Below, piece after piece: positions 1 through 10,088 of a DNA stretch of 64,000 nt. The notes under the pieces were generated by a model. It was not told the DNA's origin. It ran no database searches and worked only from the letters and a program-made list of their open reading frames with translations. Numbering within the stretch: position 1 is the stretch's first letter; the number at the start of each line of letters is the position of its first letter. The DNA is from Gnetum montanum (lineage: Eukaryota > Streptophyta > Gnetopsida > Gnetales > Gnetaceae): NCBI GenBank assembly GCA_015680685.1, contig MNCI01010115.1, forward strand, positions 419,065 to 483,064, read 5' to 3'. The position numbers were made by a program, and so were the translations under genes.

Positions 1-1739
1 TGTAGTTGTTTGCTAATGGTGGTTTTTACTTAATATTTTTGATTGCTAATGTATGGCTTCTATTTTTGAATTTTAATATTAATGACTAAGATAAAGTTTC
101 TTTTTCATGGCATAGGTAATGAGTCCAATTGATCCACCCATCCACAACAATCTATGGTGTTTTTGATTTAGGAAAAATGAGGTCCCTTTCAATAATAAAA
201 ACTTAATGAACTTGTGACCTTGGTAGTTTTCAAACTTGGAAAATATCTAATGGATTGATAAGCGTGTGATTTCAAGGGGACACAATGCTCTTTATACCTT
301 TCTATTAACTTGATTGGATAACTATTTTTCATGGATTTCTTACTATTCCATGTTGACCAATAATAGGGAGTTAATAAATCTTTGCATTGTGTGGTTTTCA
401 TTCAAAATTAATAAAAATATAAAACCTCCAAAAAAATGAATGGGAATTCAAAGCACACCTCTTAGATAAAATAATGGGCTACAAGGATTGGTTATGGACC
501 TAGAAAGACAAGTTACCCATGCCTAAAGTTCCCCTCTGACTAAGGCCCTTTCTCACTTTCTGCTTCTCTTTTCTTCTCGATATGGAATACTGATTAATAT
601 TTGGGAGCATTCTTGTATCTTGACAGGATGGTCTGGTCTTAGAGTTTCAATGCAAAGTCATTGCAAGTGGTTGGTTTTGATCTGGACTAAAGATGGACTT
701 TATTAGGTCATTTAATCATAACATCTACAAGGGACTTCTGGTGTTCATGATTCAAAACCCTATTCCACCATCTCTCTTATCCATTTATGCTTTCCATTAT
801 TTACCTTGCTATCGATTATCCATGTCTTATTCAATTTCTTAGTTTGATGTGTTAACATTCTTAGGTAGATCATTCTAGATTAGGTCCTTAACTTTTAATT
901 ATAATTAGTTGACTGTGGAGCCCATGGACTCCTTGGTTTGAGGACATGCAAGGGAAATAAGGACATGAGCTTGCTATGGGAAGGACCTACTTGCATATCT
1001 CATGGTTTTTCTAGTTGAGTTCCTTATCCTTACAAATTTTTGCAATTGAATCTTTTGCATTTTCCATCAGTCTTATCAAGTTTGTGCTCCTTTGTGGAAT
1101 CTCTCCATCATTCTATAATATCACACTCCTTATTTCTAGATTATCAAAATCTCTTCTTACCTTTCATCATGCTCTAAGCCTCTTGGGCTTTCATAAGACT
1201 CAAATTTGACACAACAACTCCTTGTTTTTATTGTTTCTTCCAAAGTACAACTTTGATCAACAAGCATGTAGATGAGATCTTGTCGATGGGATCATGTTGA
1301 TGCATGACAAACATATTATAAATATAGTGAACACTTTGAAATTTTTTGCCATTTTACTTCAAACACTAGGGAATTATTTCCATTTTTAAGAGCCCAAGCA
1401 CCTCATAAAGCCCATAACATTCAAACCACTTGTCCAATTTTCATCATTTTTTAGTCCTCTAGCTACTAGAGGTACACTCTTCATCATCGATGCCACAAAC
1501 CTTAGGTTTTTAACACAAAATTGTTCTAACTCCTTGAAAGGTTTAATGCATAAAATAACATTAAATCATCAATTTATAAAAAGTTAGACACTTTAAAAAA
1601 ACTAAGGTAACTTAATTAATTAAAATAATTTTAAAATAATCAATCTATCATAGTCAGAAATTAGCCTAGTATAACTCCTAAGAAAATATCCAAACATCAT
1701 ATGTTACACACCACTTAGTAATCCTTGATTTGTTATCAC
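1..1739. other. AT-rich intergenic or ancient repeat DNA, no gene seen
   Basis: I see no recognisable domain, RNA gene or clear terminal repeat here. The only moderate open frame (1015-1209, plus) is hydrophobic, matches nothing I know and has no supporting context. The base composition matches the rest of the AT-rich window. It is most simply very old transposon-derived DNA. Confidence 0.5.
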
Positions 1740-2860
1740 CATACATGATGCCAACAAGAAAGCATGGACTGGAAGCTAGATTATCTCAACTAAGGGATAG
1801 ATAGCCAAGAGTGAGAAGGATCTACGAACAACCCTAGGAACAAGAAGTAGAGATCCATGCAATGGGACCCCTTTGGGAAGAGCTAGAAGTGGAATTTGTT
1901 AGGTAAATTTCCCAAGGTAAAATAGAGCAGTCCCACTAAGATGAGATACTCAAACCAAGACCAAGAGTTGAGGTCACTTTGACTAAAGCTCAAAAAGAAG
2001 TCAAGATGCAACTATAGAGCTCTTCCATGTGGCCAATCATCACTTTCAATTGGAAGTGATACATGGGAGAGACCCATCTCTTCTAGAACAACTGATAGAT
2101 GGACATCATAGTGAAGAATAAGAACATCCATATGTCCTACTTAATGAAGGCTATCTCATAGGCTCTTGGCCTACCTAAAACTAGGCTAGGTTGGCAAAGA
2201 TCTCAATCCAAGAAAACCTAAAAACTAAAAAGAAGTGGGTCTAGCAATGCTATGGAATGATCTACAAGTTGTATGGCATACTCACAATGGCAAAATGCAC
2301 TTATTTTAAGATAGTAGCTTATCACCTCTATTCAACAATGAGGTCGAACAAGGTGACTGCCTTCTCCACCTATGTGTGTGCTTCTTTAAGCAAAAAATTC
2401 CTATAGAATTTTCCACAACTAATCTATCTGGAGATAGAGAAGTGATTTAATGAAAAAAACATGGAAGGAAAATCCTACTTTATTCAAAAATTTTGTAAAA
2501 GGGTAGGGATAGCCTAGTATGCCAATGACACAATTAGACATGCTCCTACTACCTCCTGGGCCAAGATGATGAAAGGTAAGGTTCCTACGATGACCAAGGA
2601 AGAGGAGTAGCTACCAACCCCACAACCCACTCAAGGAACAATGGCAAATGCTTGCACTACCTTTGAGTGGATGCATGAGATCCATGAAAAACTTATATCA
2701 AAGCAATTCATAGGACTAAGTGTTTGTGAGGCATCTGTATCGAGACAAGCCATGAGCCATGTTAACAAGGTGGCTTGATCTATAAGCCATATGGCACGTG
2801 GTTAATTAATGTTTTCTACCTAGAGAATGTGCACTCCAATCCTAGCATCTAGGAAGTAAT
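1740..2860 (+). pseudogene. Decayed coding segment of unknown type (left of E1)
   Basis: One plus-strand frame runs from about 2249 to 2670, roughly 140 codons, with only three internal stops (TAG, TGA, TAG) in otherwise protein-like sequence, for example AFSTYVCASLSKKF and APTTSWAKMMKGKVPTMTKEEE. Neighbouring frames upstream (about 2030-2240) also look like decayed coding. I do not recognise the family. Retroelement E1 begins 180 bp further on, and another decayed plus-strand frame starts right after E1 ends (22370), so the two may be halves of one older element split by E1. That link is inferred from position and orientation only. Confidence 0.4.
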
Positions 2861-3568
2861 AGTATCTTTTTTGGAGTAGCATTAATTATTAGAGTTTTAG
2901 TAATGCCGCTACTTTCTCAGTGTGATTGGAGGAAGGTCAGTGGACCACCGTTCTAGTGATGCAGTGCTATGGGTAGGAAACAATAGCAAAAGTGGTAGCT
3001 AATAGAGGGTCCTAAGCACTCACTACACTAGCGATATTTTTGTACCATCTAAAATCATCGACATAAGGCTGGAGGAAAATGAACACTAAAATATCCCTAA
3101 AGAGATACAGCTGACCCTGCTTTCACATGAGGGAAAGTTGAAAAAATGAAGGTATAGTGCCTTGGATGATCTACATGAAAATCAACCAAGGACTTTCCCA
3201 AGTGTACTCTATGGCCTATGCTAGGGTTATCGTCGTGAAATGTAAAACAGAGAGCATAATGCACCGAAACTTAAACATGCAATATAGCATATAAACATAA
3301 ACAAAATGTATGTAGAAATGTGAAATAAAATGGGATATGCAAACAATGAAGCAAAACAGCACAACGGAAGGAAAAAAATGAAACTTTGTTGTATTAATTA
3401 ACAAGATGTGCACAGATCAAAACATAGTTTTGTGTCTGGATTGCAAGTCAAACATTAAGCTCCGATGTGATGTGTTTTCAGGCACTGGGGATCATGTGCG
3501 TTCGGGTTCAAGGTTGCTGGTTTTCTTTCTCCAATTTTTTTCAACCCCATTTATGTCAATGAACAGGG

Positions 3569-3578
3569 TATTTATAAA
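3569..3578 (-). promoter_or_regulatory. TATA box of E1 3' LTR
   Basis: Minus strand reads TTTATAAATA followed by CCC, preceded by a CCTAG word. The same context (CCTAG ... TATAAATACCC) occurs in the other E1 LTR at 20941-20950 and in the E3 LTR at 50339-50346, about 1.3-1.4 kb into each LTR. Conservation between otherwise diverged LTRs supports a real core promoter at the U3/R border. Confidence 0.7.
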
Positions 3579-3988
3579 TTTGGCTAGGCTCGAGAGTAGG
3601 ATTTTTGAATGAGATAAATGGTTGTGAGAAGAGAAAAAAAATGGATCGTGTGACAAGTGTTTGATGTATAGCCGTGTGTGAACTGGATGAATGTAGGAAA
3701 ACTACGTTCTAGACCGGATGCACTATATCTTACAATGTGTTTTAGCTTGTGCAAGCTAACTTACAGTCATAGAAGCATGTAGAATTTGTCGCATAAGATC
3801 TTGACCAGCACAAAAATGTGAAAAATTTATAGTAACTAATAATGTACAACAAGAGAATTTGAACATGGCTCACTTGGAATTTATGAATCTATGGACTTAC
3901 TACTACTGAAAGTGTTTTTGCTTCACCAAGGTTGCAAGCGTGTGTTGATTTTCTCTTGGCATGCCCTCAACATGTATCTAAAGTGCTT

Positions 3989-4930
3989 TTGCTTAGTCGT
4001 GACCAGTGCTCACACTAGACTCACGCTGCCAGCATGACCTTAGCATCACCTCAGAGTCACCTTAGCCTGCATGACCAAAAATGATGCATTTTATGTTAAA
4101 ATTCCACCTTTAAGACTTGTTTTTGAAGTCTAACTACTACCTAACCTTGAGGACATCTTGCATGTTTAATTTGAGCCTGTCTATGCTTGAATTTAGGTTA
4201 CTTTTGATAGCTCATGCTTGGCTCATGCTATCAGCGTGACCTGGGTGTGAGTGAGCGAAAATGTGAGGATTCATGTCCAAATTTTGATTTTTATAGCCTA
4301 TTTTCAGGTACAGTTATTACCTATCCTAGAAGTGGAGTTCATGTCGAAAACATGGCTTGGGATTGCTTGATTTGGGCCATTTTTGTTAACTCACATAGGA
4401 CTCACACTGTCAGTGTGACTTGGGCGTGACCCCAGTGTGACTCTGGTGTACATGAAAATACTATGTGGTTTTAGGCCCAAAATATGAAGTTCTAGAGGCT
4501 GGGAGTTGCAATGATCATCAGTGAACTTCAAAGGTGTCTTGCATTGCTTAGATTCAAATCGTTCTAACTTGATTTCAAGGCTATGGAAGTTACTCATGTT
4601 GTGCTCATGCTAGACGCATGTTAGAAGCATGACCTAGGCATGACCTCAACATGAGTGGCAAGATTTGTGCAAGTTTGACTTGAAACCTTGGGTTTTGGAT
4701 GCTGAAACTTGGAGTAGTCATCAGTGCGCCCCAAGGGGGCCTTTCCCATTCAAATTAGGAACATTTTGACCTGATTCGAAGGCTCTGAACGTTGCGCACA
4801 TTGCACACATGCTGGACTCATGTTGCACGCATGCCACACGTACACTGGTAGCGTGACTTGAGCATGACCTCGGCATGCATGAAAAGATTCATGCACTTTA
4901 GTTTGATTTTTGGACTTTTGGATGTTGAAG
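3989..4930 (-). repeat. Five degenerate ~200-bp tandem units in the E1 LTR (U3)
   Basis: Units start near 3989, 4210, 4389, 4591 and 4795. Each opens with a cluster of GCTCATGCT / GACTCACGCTG / CAGCATGACC / TCAGCATGA words, then an AT-rich stretch with a TTTGATTT-like core. The other LTR carries the same array at about 21360-22270. Because the units differ from one another more than the two LTR copies do, the array is older than the insertion. It lies upstream of the TATA box in element orientation, where enhancer repeats would sit. Confidence 0.65.
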
Positions 4931-4982
4931 CATAGGGTTGTTCTTGTTTCAAAGTGTTAAGCTAAAATTTTGTGGTGTTTCA

Positions 4983-4996
4983 TTGGTCCCTCTTTG
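4983..4996 (-). promoter_or_regulatory. Polypurine tract of E1
   Basis: Minus strand CAAAGAGGGACCAA abuts the first base of the 3' LTR (TGAAACACC). The same arrangement (CAAAGAGAGGCCAA, then TGAAACACC) is found in E2 at 27930-27943. This is the expected plus-strand priming site for reverse transcription. Confidence 0.8.
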
Positions 4997-6159
4997 TTGA
5001 CATTTGGAGGAATCCACCTGAGAGGTGTCGACAAAGAAGCACAAAACACCACAATCGACCTGGCATCAAGCATTGTCCGTTGGCCCCTAGCCAAATATGA
5101 TCACATGTGTTCAAAACTACATTGGATTCAGGGAAATTTAGTTTAAGGAAATAAGGTTGTAACTGGGTGGATTAGAGATTGATCAAAGGGTGTCATAGTT
5201 TGAATTGCAGGAGAGGAATGCTCTCATGTGAACAATCTAGTTTTTGGTCCTTGTCAACAGCCAATGTATACCAGACTTGGAACCAAGGCATGGGAGGTGC
5301 TTTCTTTGGAGAAATGGGACCCTTGTGTCATGTTTAAGGGAGTCCGTTGTAAATAGCCAAAGCCACATGATGATGTGCAACATGATCATTTGAGACACAA
5401 GTATTTTTCCAAGGCAATTTCCTTCTCACCTGGGGCTTATATGAGAAGAGCCAATGGTCTTTATTCTATGATGTCAACGAGGTCATGAAGACCTTTTCTG
5501 GGCATTTTTCTCGTTGACCTTTTTTTTTCTTTTTTCTTTTCATTTTGTTTCTTCTTTTCTTTTGTTTTATTTTTTTGTTCTTTTTGGTCTTTTTGAAAGA
5601 GCTTTCTTTTAGTGTTATGTTCATGTTCATGCGCTTGCGTTTGTATCATGTACTGTGTATTGTGTTTTGCGTTGCAATTGCTTAGAGAATCATAGTGTAC
5701 AACAGTGTATCAAGAGCTTTGGGTAAGTAGGATACAATGTATCCAGGGGATGTAATTGAATATGATAAGGGGGCATGCTGGGAATAGGGAATGTATCAAG
5801 GATCAGGAATGTACTTATGAATGGATTGATTAAACTAGTTGCGTGCATCAGGAAGAATGTGATACACTATTGTCATGATGAACTGCATTTGTGCACGAAC
5901 ACCTCAAGCATGTCATCTTGCAAACACAACTCCAAGGGGACAAGAAAACCACAAATGATTTAGATATCTAAACACTTTAAATGTGAATTTAGCTGACGAA
6001 ATGGAGCCATCATGTGGAGTTTCAAGGCAAACAAAATCTTGAATAGCATTAGTTTCATCTAGGTCTACGTGACAAATCATGCAGTAGGTTTTTGGTGAGC
6101 ACATACAGCTAACTATAGCACCATGTATTTTCAAATGAAGCTAGGTTGTTGATGATGTC
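4997..6159 (-). other. E1 3' untranslated region
   Basis: No domain is seen between the integrase end and the PPT. A T/C-rich run at 5515-5600 gives a Lys/Glu/Gln-rich minus-strand frame (5461-5649) that is low-complexity sequence. A cluster of TGTATC words sits at 5640-5850. The part next to the PPT resembles the matching part of E2 (27944-28060). Confidence 0.5.
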
Positions 6160-6475
6160 ACTAGTTTGTAGACTTAGCGGACTATTGTGGATTAGTTTAA
6201 TCTCATAATCCTTTGGATGTTGCCAGTTTATCATCGTAGCAGATGGTGTAGTGCTAGTTTATAGTCGTGGAGGACTACGAAGAGGCAAGCTAGTTTATAG
6301 TCTTAGTGGACTCTGGTGGACAAGCGTGGCAGTTTAGTATCATACCAAATATAGCTCTGTGGTGTCAATTTACTATCATGACGCCAGGATGTTCTATGGT
6401 GCTAGTTTTAAGTCATAGCTCCAAAACTGTTCCGTGGTATCAGTTTTAGGTCATAATGCCAGGACTGAAGTGTAC
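6160..6475. repeat. Degenerate tandem repeat after E1 integrase (TAGTTTTAGGTCAT-like)
   Basis: About seven imperfect units of roughly 40 bp share a core such as GCTAGTTTATAGTCGTGG or CAGTTTTAGGTCATAATGCC. Related words occur at 10020-10065, 15860-16075, 31780-31875, 55280-55490 and 58440-58510, always at or near a border between coding modules of the Tat-type elements. Confidence 0.6.
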
Positions 6476-6485
6476 CTTCAGCTCA

Positions 6486-7600
6486 TCAGACGTAGTATAG
6501 TTTTAGGTACATGTGATTTGTAGGATTGGCAAACTTTTTTCCATCCATGTTGGTGAGTTTGAATGCCCTATTATCATATGCCTTGGTGACTAAGTAAGGC
6601 CCTTCCCAGTTAGCTAAGAATTTGTCCAAGTATTCGTGAACCGCCTTGAGAACTAGGTCACCTTCCTTAATCGGCTACTTATGTGGATTGTGTTGATGAC
6701 GTCACCGTTGTTGTCTCTGATACCATTCAATTTGATCAAGTGCTCATGCCCTTTCTTCTTCCACCAAGTCAAGGTCAGTAATGCGTAGCTCATTGTTCTG
6801 GCTTTCATCGAGGAGGCTAGAGAGCGCTATCCACAATGTGGGAACCTGTAACTCCAAAGGTAACATAGCTTCAAACCCATATAGAAGGCTATATGGTTTT
6901 TTACCTACTAACGTTCGATGCATTGTTCAGTATGCCCATAATGCATAAAGTAACTGCTCATGCCATTATCTCTTGCTCTGATTCAACATCTTTTTGAGCA
7001 CCATGATAACTACTTTTTTCGTAGACTCCACTTGGCCATTGCTCTGTGGGTAATTTGGTGATGAAAATGAGTGTTTAATACCTAGGCTTTCATAGAATCT
7101 TTTAGTATCTGTACTATTGAACTATGGCCCATTATCAGTGACTATGATCATTGGGATACCAAAGCGGGTCACAATGTTTTCTAATATGAAATTGCAAACA
7201 TGGTTTTCCTAAGGGGGATAGCTTCTACCCATTTTGTGAAATATTCGATTGTAGTGATGATGAAGCTATGTCCTGCTGAAGATGGTGGTGTTATCGGCCC
7301 AATGATGTCTAATGCCCATTTTTGGAATGGCCATGTGATTTGTGCCATATGTAACTCATTAGGTGGCACATGTATTAGGTTACCATGCCTTTGGAAAATG
7401 TTGCATTTCATGACCCTGGAGAAGCAATCATACTCCATGTGTGGCCAATAGTAGCCCAAATGTCTAATTTTCATTGCCATTATTTTCGGTGCTATATGTC
7501 CTTCGCAAAGTCCTTTTTGAATCTATTCCACGATTGTTTGACCATCAATGCTATCAATGCATACTAATAGAATGCCTTCATAGGATCTATGACAGAATGT
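6486..7600 (-). pseudogene. E1 integrase (pol C-terminal domain), broken
   Basis: This would catalyse insertion of the element's DNA into the genome. Reading the minus strand, the zinc-finger end (LGYYWPHMEYDC...CNIFQRHG) is followed by the catalytic core: WALDIIGP carries the first Asp, TDNGPQF the second and SNGQVES the Glu, so all three DDE residues can be read. After it come a YRTMHRT segment and the C-terminal ANWEGPYLVTKAY block, then NHMYLKLYYV and a TGA stop at 6486-6488. No chromodomain follows, as expected outside the chromoviruses. In-frame stops and shifts (for example near 6960 and 7190) make it non-functional. Confidence 0.85.
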
Positions 7601-8235
7601 GTCTCCAATTAATGCATATTTCCAAGAGTGTTTTTGCACTGTGTCTTTTTGAGCACTCGTCAAATGTTGTGGCAGTTCACCTTGTAGAAGGTACTCTTTT
7701 ATGTCATCATACCATTCTATTGCTTGTGTAGTACTAACAGATGCTATGGGTATTTCATTGGGAGTGTTGGTTATAGGTTTGGCACAATTTGTTATGAAAC
7801 TAGGTAACGCATGGAACATCTCAAGTATCATGTTTAAGGCTAGTGTAGCAAGTGCATCAGTGATGGTATTTTCGTTCCTACGAATATATTGCACATCTAC
7901 GTTGATCAATTATTTTAGCAAGTGTTTAGTTAGGTCACAGTATGGTTGCAAATGAGAAGCCTTGCATGTGTAAACCTCTGTGACTTGAGGAGTCACCTCG
8001 AACTACAAGACGTGTGATTCCCAAAGTTAGTGCTGCTCTAAGACCTCTAAGAAGACTTTTGTACTTTTCCATGTTGTTGGTACAAGGAAAGGTTAGTCGA
8101 TAGGCAAAGGGTCAAATTTCTCCAGAGGGATATGTTATGATGGCTGCAGCACTTTCTCCTCAAAGTAAAGGATTGCATCATAGTTATCAGGCACAATGTT
8201 GATGCTATTAATGCTTTCATCAAAAAATTCGGGAT
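7601..8235 (-). pseudogene. E1 second (archaeal-type) RNase H, truncated
   Basis: After the normal RNase H and a linker, the minus strand shows DNYDAILYFE, which aligns with the LVLHFDGAS start of the second RNase H in E3, and then the domain's C-terminal helix region (LQPYCDLTKHLLK...RRNENTITDALATLAL). The middle, including the TNNxAE-type motif, is missing or unreadable. The ADALA-like ending is typical of these domains. A second RNase H between RNase H and integrase is known from the Tat lineage, and this is the main reason for that assignment. The broken centre excludes activity. Confidence 0.75.
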
Positions 8236-8734
8236 TGATTGTTGCTTGATCTTATGTTGGTGAAGCGGTTAATTGATTGTCTACTGCTTGACCTTTAGTA
8301 GAAGGTTGAGTTACATAGTGTAGGTCAAACTCAACGATCATCACTTTCCATCTAGCTATCCTACTTGATTCATAGATGTTGTTAGTGATAGCTCGAAGCA
8401 CATTATCTTTGCAAATGATATATACTTGGTTACGGAAGAGATAATGTTGCCACTTCTTCAAGGAAAAGACTAGGGCAAAACATCATCTCTCCACGTCATT
8501 GTATCTTTTTTTGTAGGCAATTAAGGCATGGCTTAAATAGTACATGGGGATCTCAATTCCATCTTCTCATTTTTGGCAAAGTATGGATGCAATAGATATA
8601 TCGGATGTCATGAGGTAGATGTAAAAAGGTTTATTGCTTTGTGGGGGATGAACTATCGACAATTGAGCCAGCTCCATTTTTATGTTTTCATATGCTTCCT
8701 GGCACTATTGAGTCCACTAGAAATGCAAATTATT
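8236..8734 (-). pseudogene. E1 RNase H domain, broken
   Basis: The domain would remove RNA from RNA/DNA hybrids during reverse transcription. Minus-strand reading gives KPFYIYLMTSD, then YYLSHAL, a VER segment followed by LKKWQHYLFRNQVYI, and ARWKVMIVEFDLHYV, in the order usual for Ty3/gypsy. The longest clean stretch is 8252-8461. The E3 copy (59840-60270) aligns along its whole length. Stops occur at several points, including the linker to RT. Confidence 0.85.
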
Positions 8735-9919
8735 TCATAGTAAGTGCTGCATGGGTTTTAACTTATCCATTAGTTTTGCGATAAAGTATCTAATGAATTG
8801 CAGTCTACCCTGTAGACCATGTAATTCGGTAAGGTTCCTAGGCGGTTGTATACTAGTTATTGCTTTAACCTTATCGGGGTCTACTCGTATCCCTATTTTA
8901 GAGAATATAAAGCCAAGAATTTTTTCCATTTTAAATTTGAAGACACATTTCTTTGGGTTAAGTCTAAGGTCATGTTTAAGACAACGTTTAAGCACTAAGT
9001 CTAGATCCTTTACTTGTTGGTTGTTTGTTTTAGACTTAAATGTGATGTCATCTACATAATCGTTGAGCAAATCAAGCATGTAATCACTAAATATGTATGT
9101 CATTGCTCCTTGATACATAGCACCTACATTTTAAAGGCCAAACAACATCGTTGTATAGTAGAATTCACCCCAAGGTGTCATGAAGGTTGTTCTAAGTTGA
9201 TGCTATGGATTGATTCTTATTTGGTTGTATCCCAAAAATCCATCCATAAAGGATAACAATGCATGCCTAGAAGTTGTGTCAATGAGTTGATCAATGGTGG
9301 GTAGTGGGAAGTCATCCTTTATAGTGGTTGTGTTGAGATCATGGAAATCAATGCATATGTGTATACTACCATTTTTCTTAGGGACTACAACAATGTTTGA
9401 TATCCAGTCAGAATAGTCAATAGCCCCAATGAAACAAGCATGATAGAGCTTTGTGATTTCATCACAGACTACTAACACTACCTCAGGTCTAACCTTTAGT
9501 GCCTTTTGTTTCACCATTTTAATTTTTTCATCAAGCATGATGTTATGTTGGATGATTCGAGGGTCCAACCCTAGCATGTCAGTATAAGACCACACAAATG
9601 TCTTTATGTTGTCTCTCAAAACCTGAGTGATATCACTTGCAAGTTGTGTGTCTAGTAAGGCACTTAATTTTAATGTTCTAGTTTTATCACTGGAAGTGGT
9701 AATAGATACTTCAGTAAGAGGATCCTCAGTGATATTGTCAGCCTCTAAATCTAGAGTCCTCATCATGTTTTCAGACCAGTCCAACATTTCTTGAGTGGAT
9801 GCTATTAAATTTGTATAGGTAGATGGTTCTAGATCCAAGGATTCTAGATTGATTGTCCTTGTTACTTTTCCATGTGGCCCATTGAGACATAATTTTGATA
9901 AGCTATTCTTGGTTTCCAT
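8735..9919 (-). pseudogene. E1 reverse transcriptase, broken
   Basis: Frame 9203-9919 starts METKNSLSK and carries a spacer (LTEVSITTSSDKTRTLKLS), then RT blocks: SDWISNIVVVPKKNGSIHIC, DFHDLN, FPLPTIDQLID and LSFMDGFLGYNQI. After a short broken region, frame 8735-9118 continues with the catalytic YVDD (9047-9058), LDLVLKRCLKHDLRLNPKKC, LGFIFSKIGI and the thumb HGLQGRLQFIRYFI. The normal catalytic aspartates can be read. The ATG at 9917-9919 is a plausible start, because E3 begins its RT module at an equivalent M (58643) just after a TTTTGTAG splice-acceptor-like site. Confidence 0.9.
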
Positions 9920-10019
9920 GGTGTTGCTCCTTCCAATTTAAATTGGGAGCAAACTGAGCAACATTTTCTTGATGAAGAAGGTTTTAAATGTAGATGAGTT
10001 TCACATGATTAGTCTAATG

Positions 10020-10065
10020 AAATTGTGGAATGTAATGGTAGTTTTAGGTCATACCAGGCCTGTGA
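10020..10065. repeat. Junction motif upstream of E1 RT
   Basis: Single copy of GGTAGTTTTAGGTCATACC followed by AGGCC, matching the repeat words at 6160-6475. It marks the border between the RT module and the antisense-gene spacer. Confidence 0.5.
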
Positions 10066-10088
10066 TATCCTTTCTATTCTATTTTTTT

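Larger units (their letters stand above)
3041..4982 (-). repeat. E1 3' LTR
   Basis: Aligns end to end with 20415-22356 in direct orientation. Plus-strand boundaries are TGTACC at the left and GGTGTTTCA at the right, giving the usual TG...CA termini. Apparent open frames inside (3216-3413, 3406-3612, 4214-4597) are chance frames in the LTR. It contains a TATA box and five degenerate ~200-bp internal repeats. Confidence 0.9.

Noticed and set aside
5461-5649. Lys/Glu/Gln-rich minus-strand ORF that could be called a basic nuclear protein
   Set aside because: It is the reverse of a T/C-rich low-complexity run in the E1 3' UTR; no counterpart in E2 or E3.
7200-7955. Several overlapping plus-strand ORFs
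   Set aside because: All lie opposite integrase and second RNase H motifs on the minus strand.
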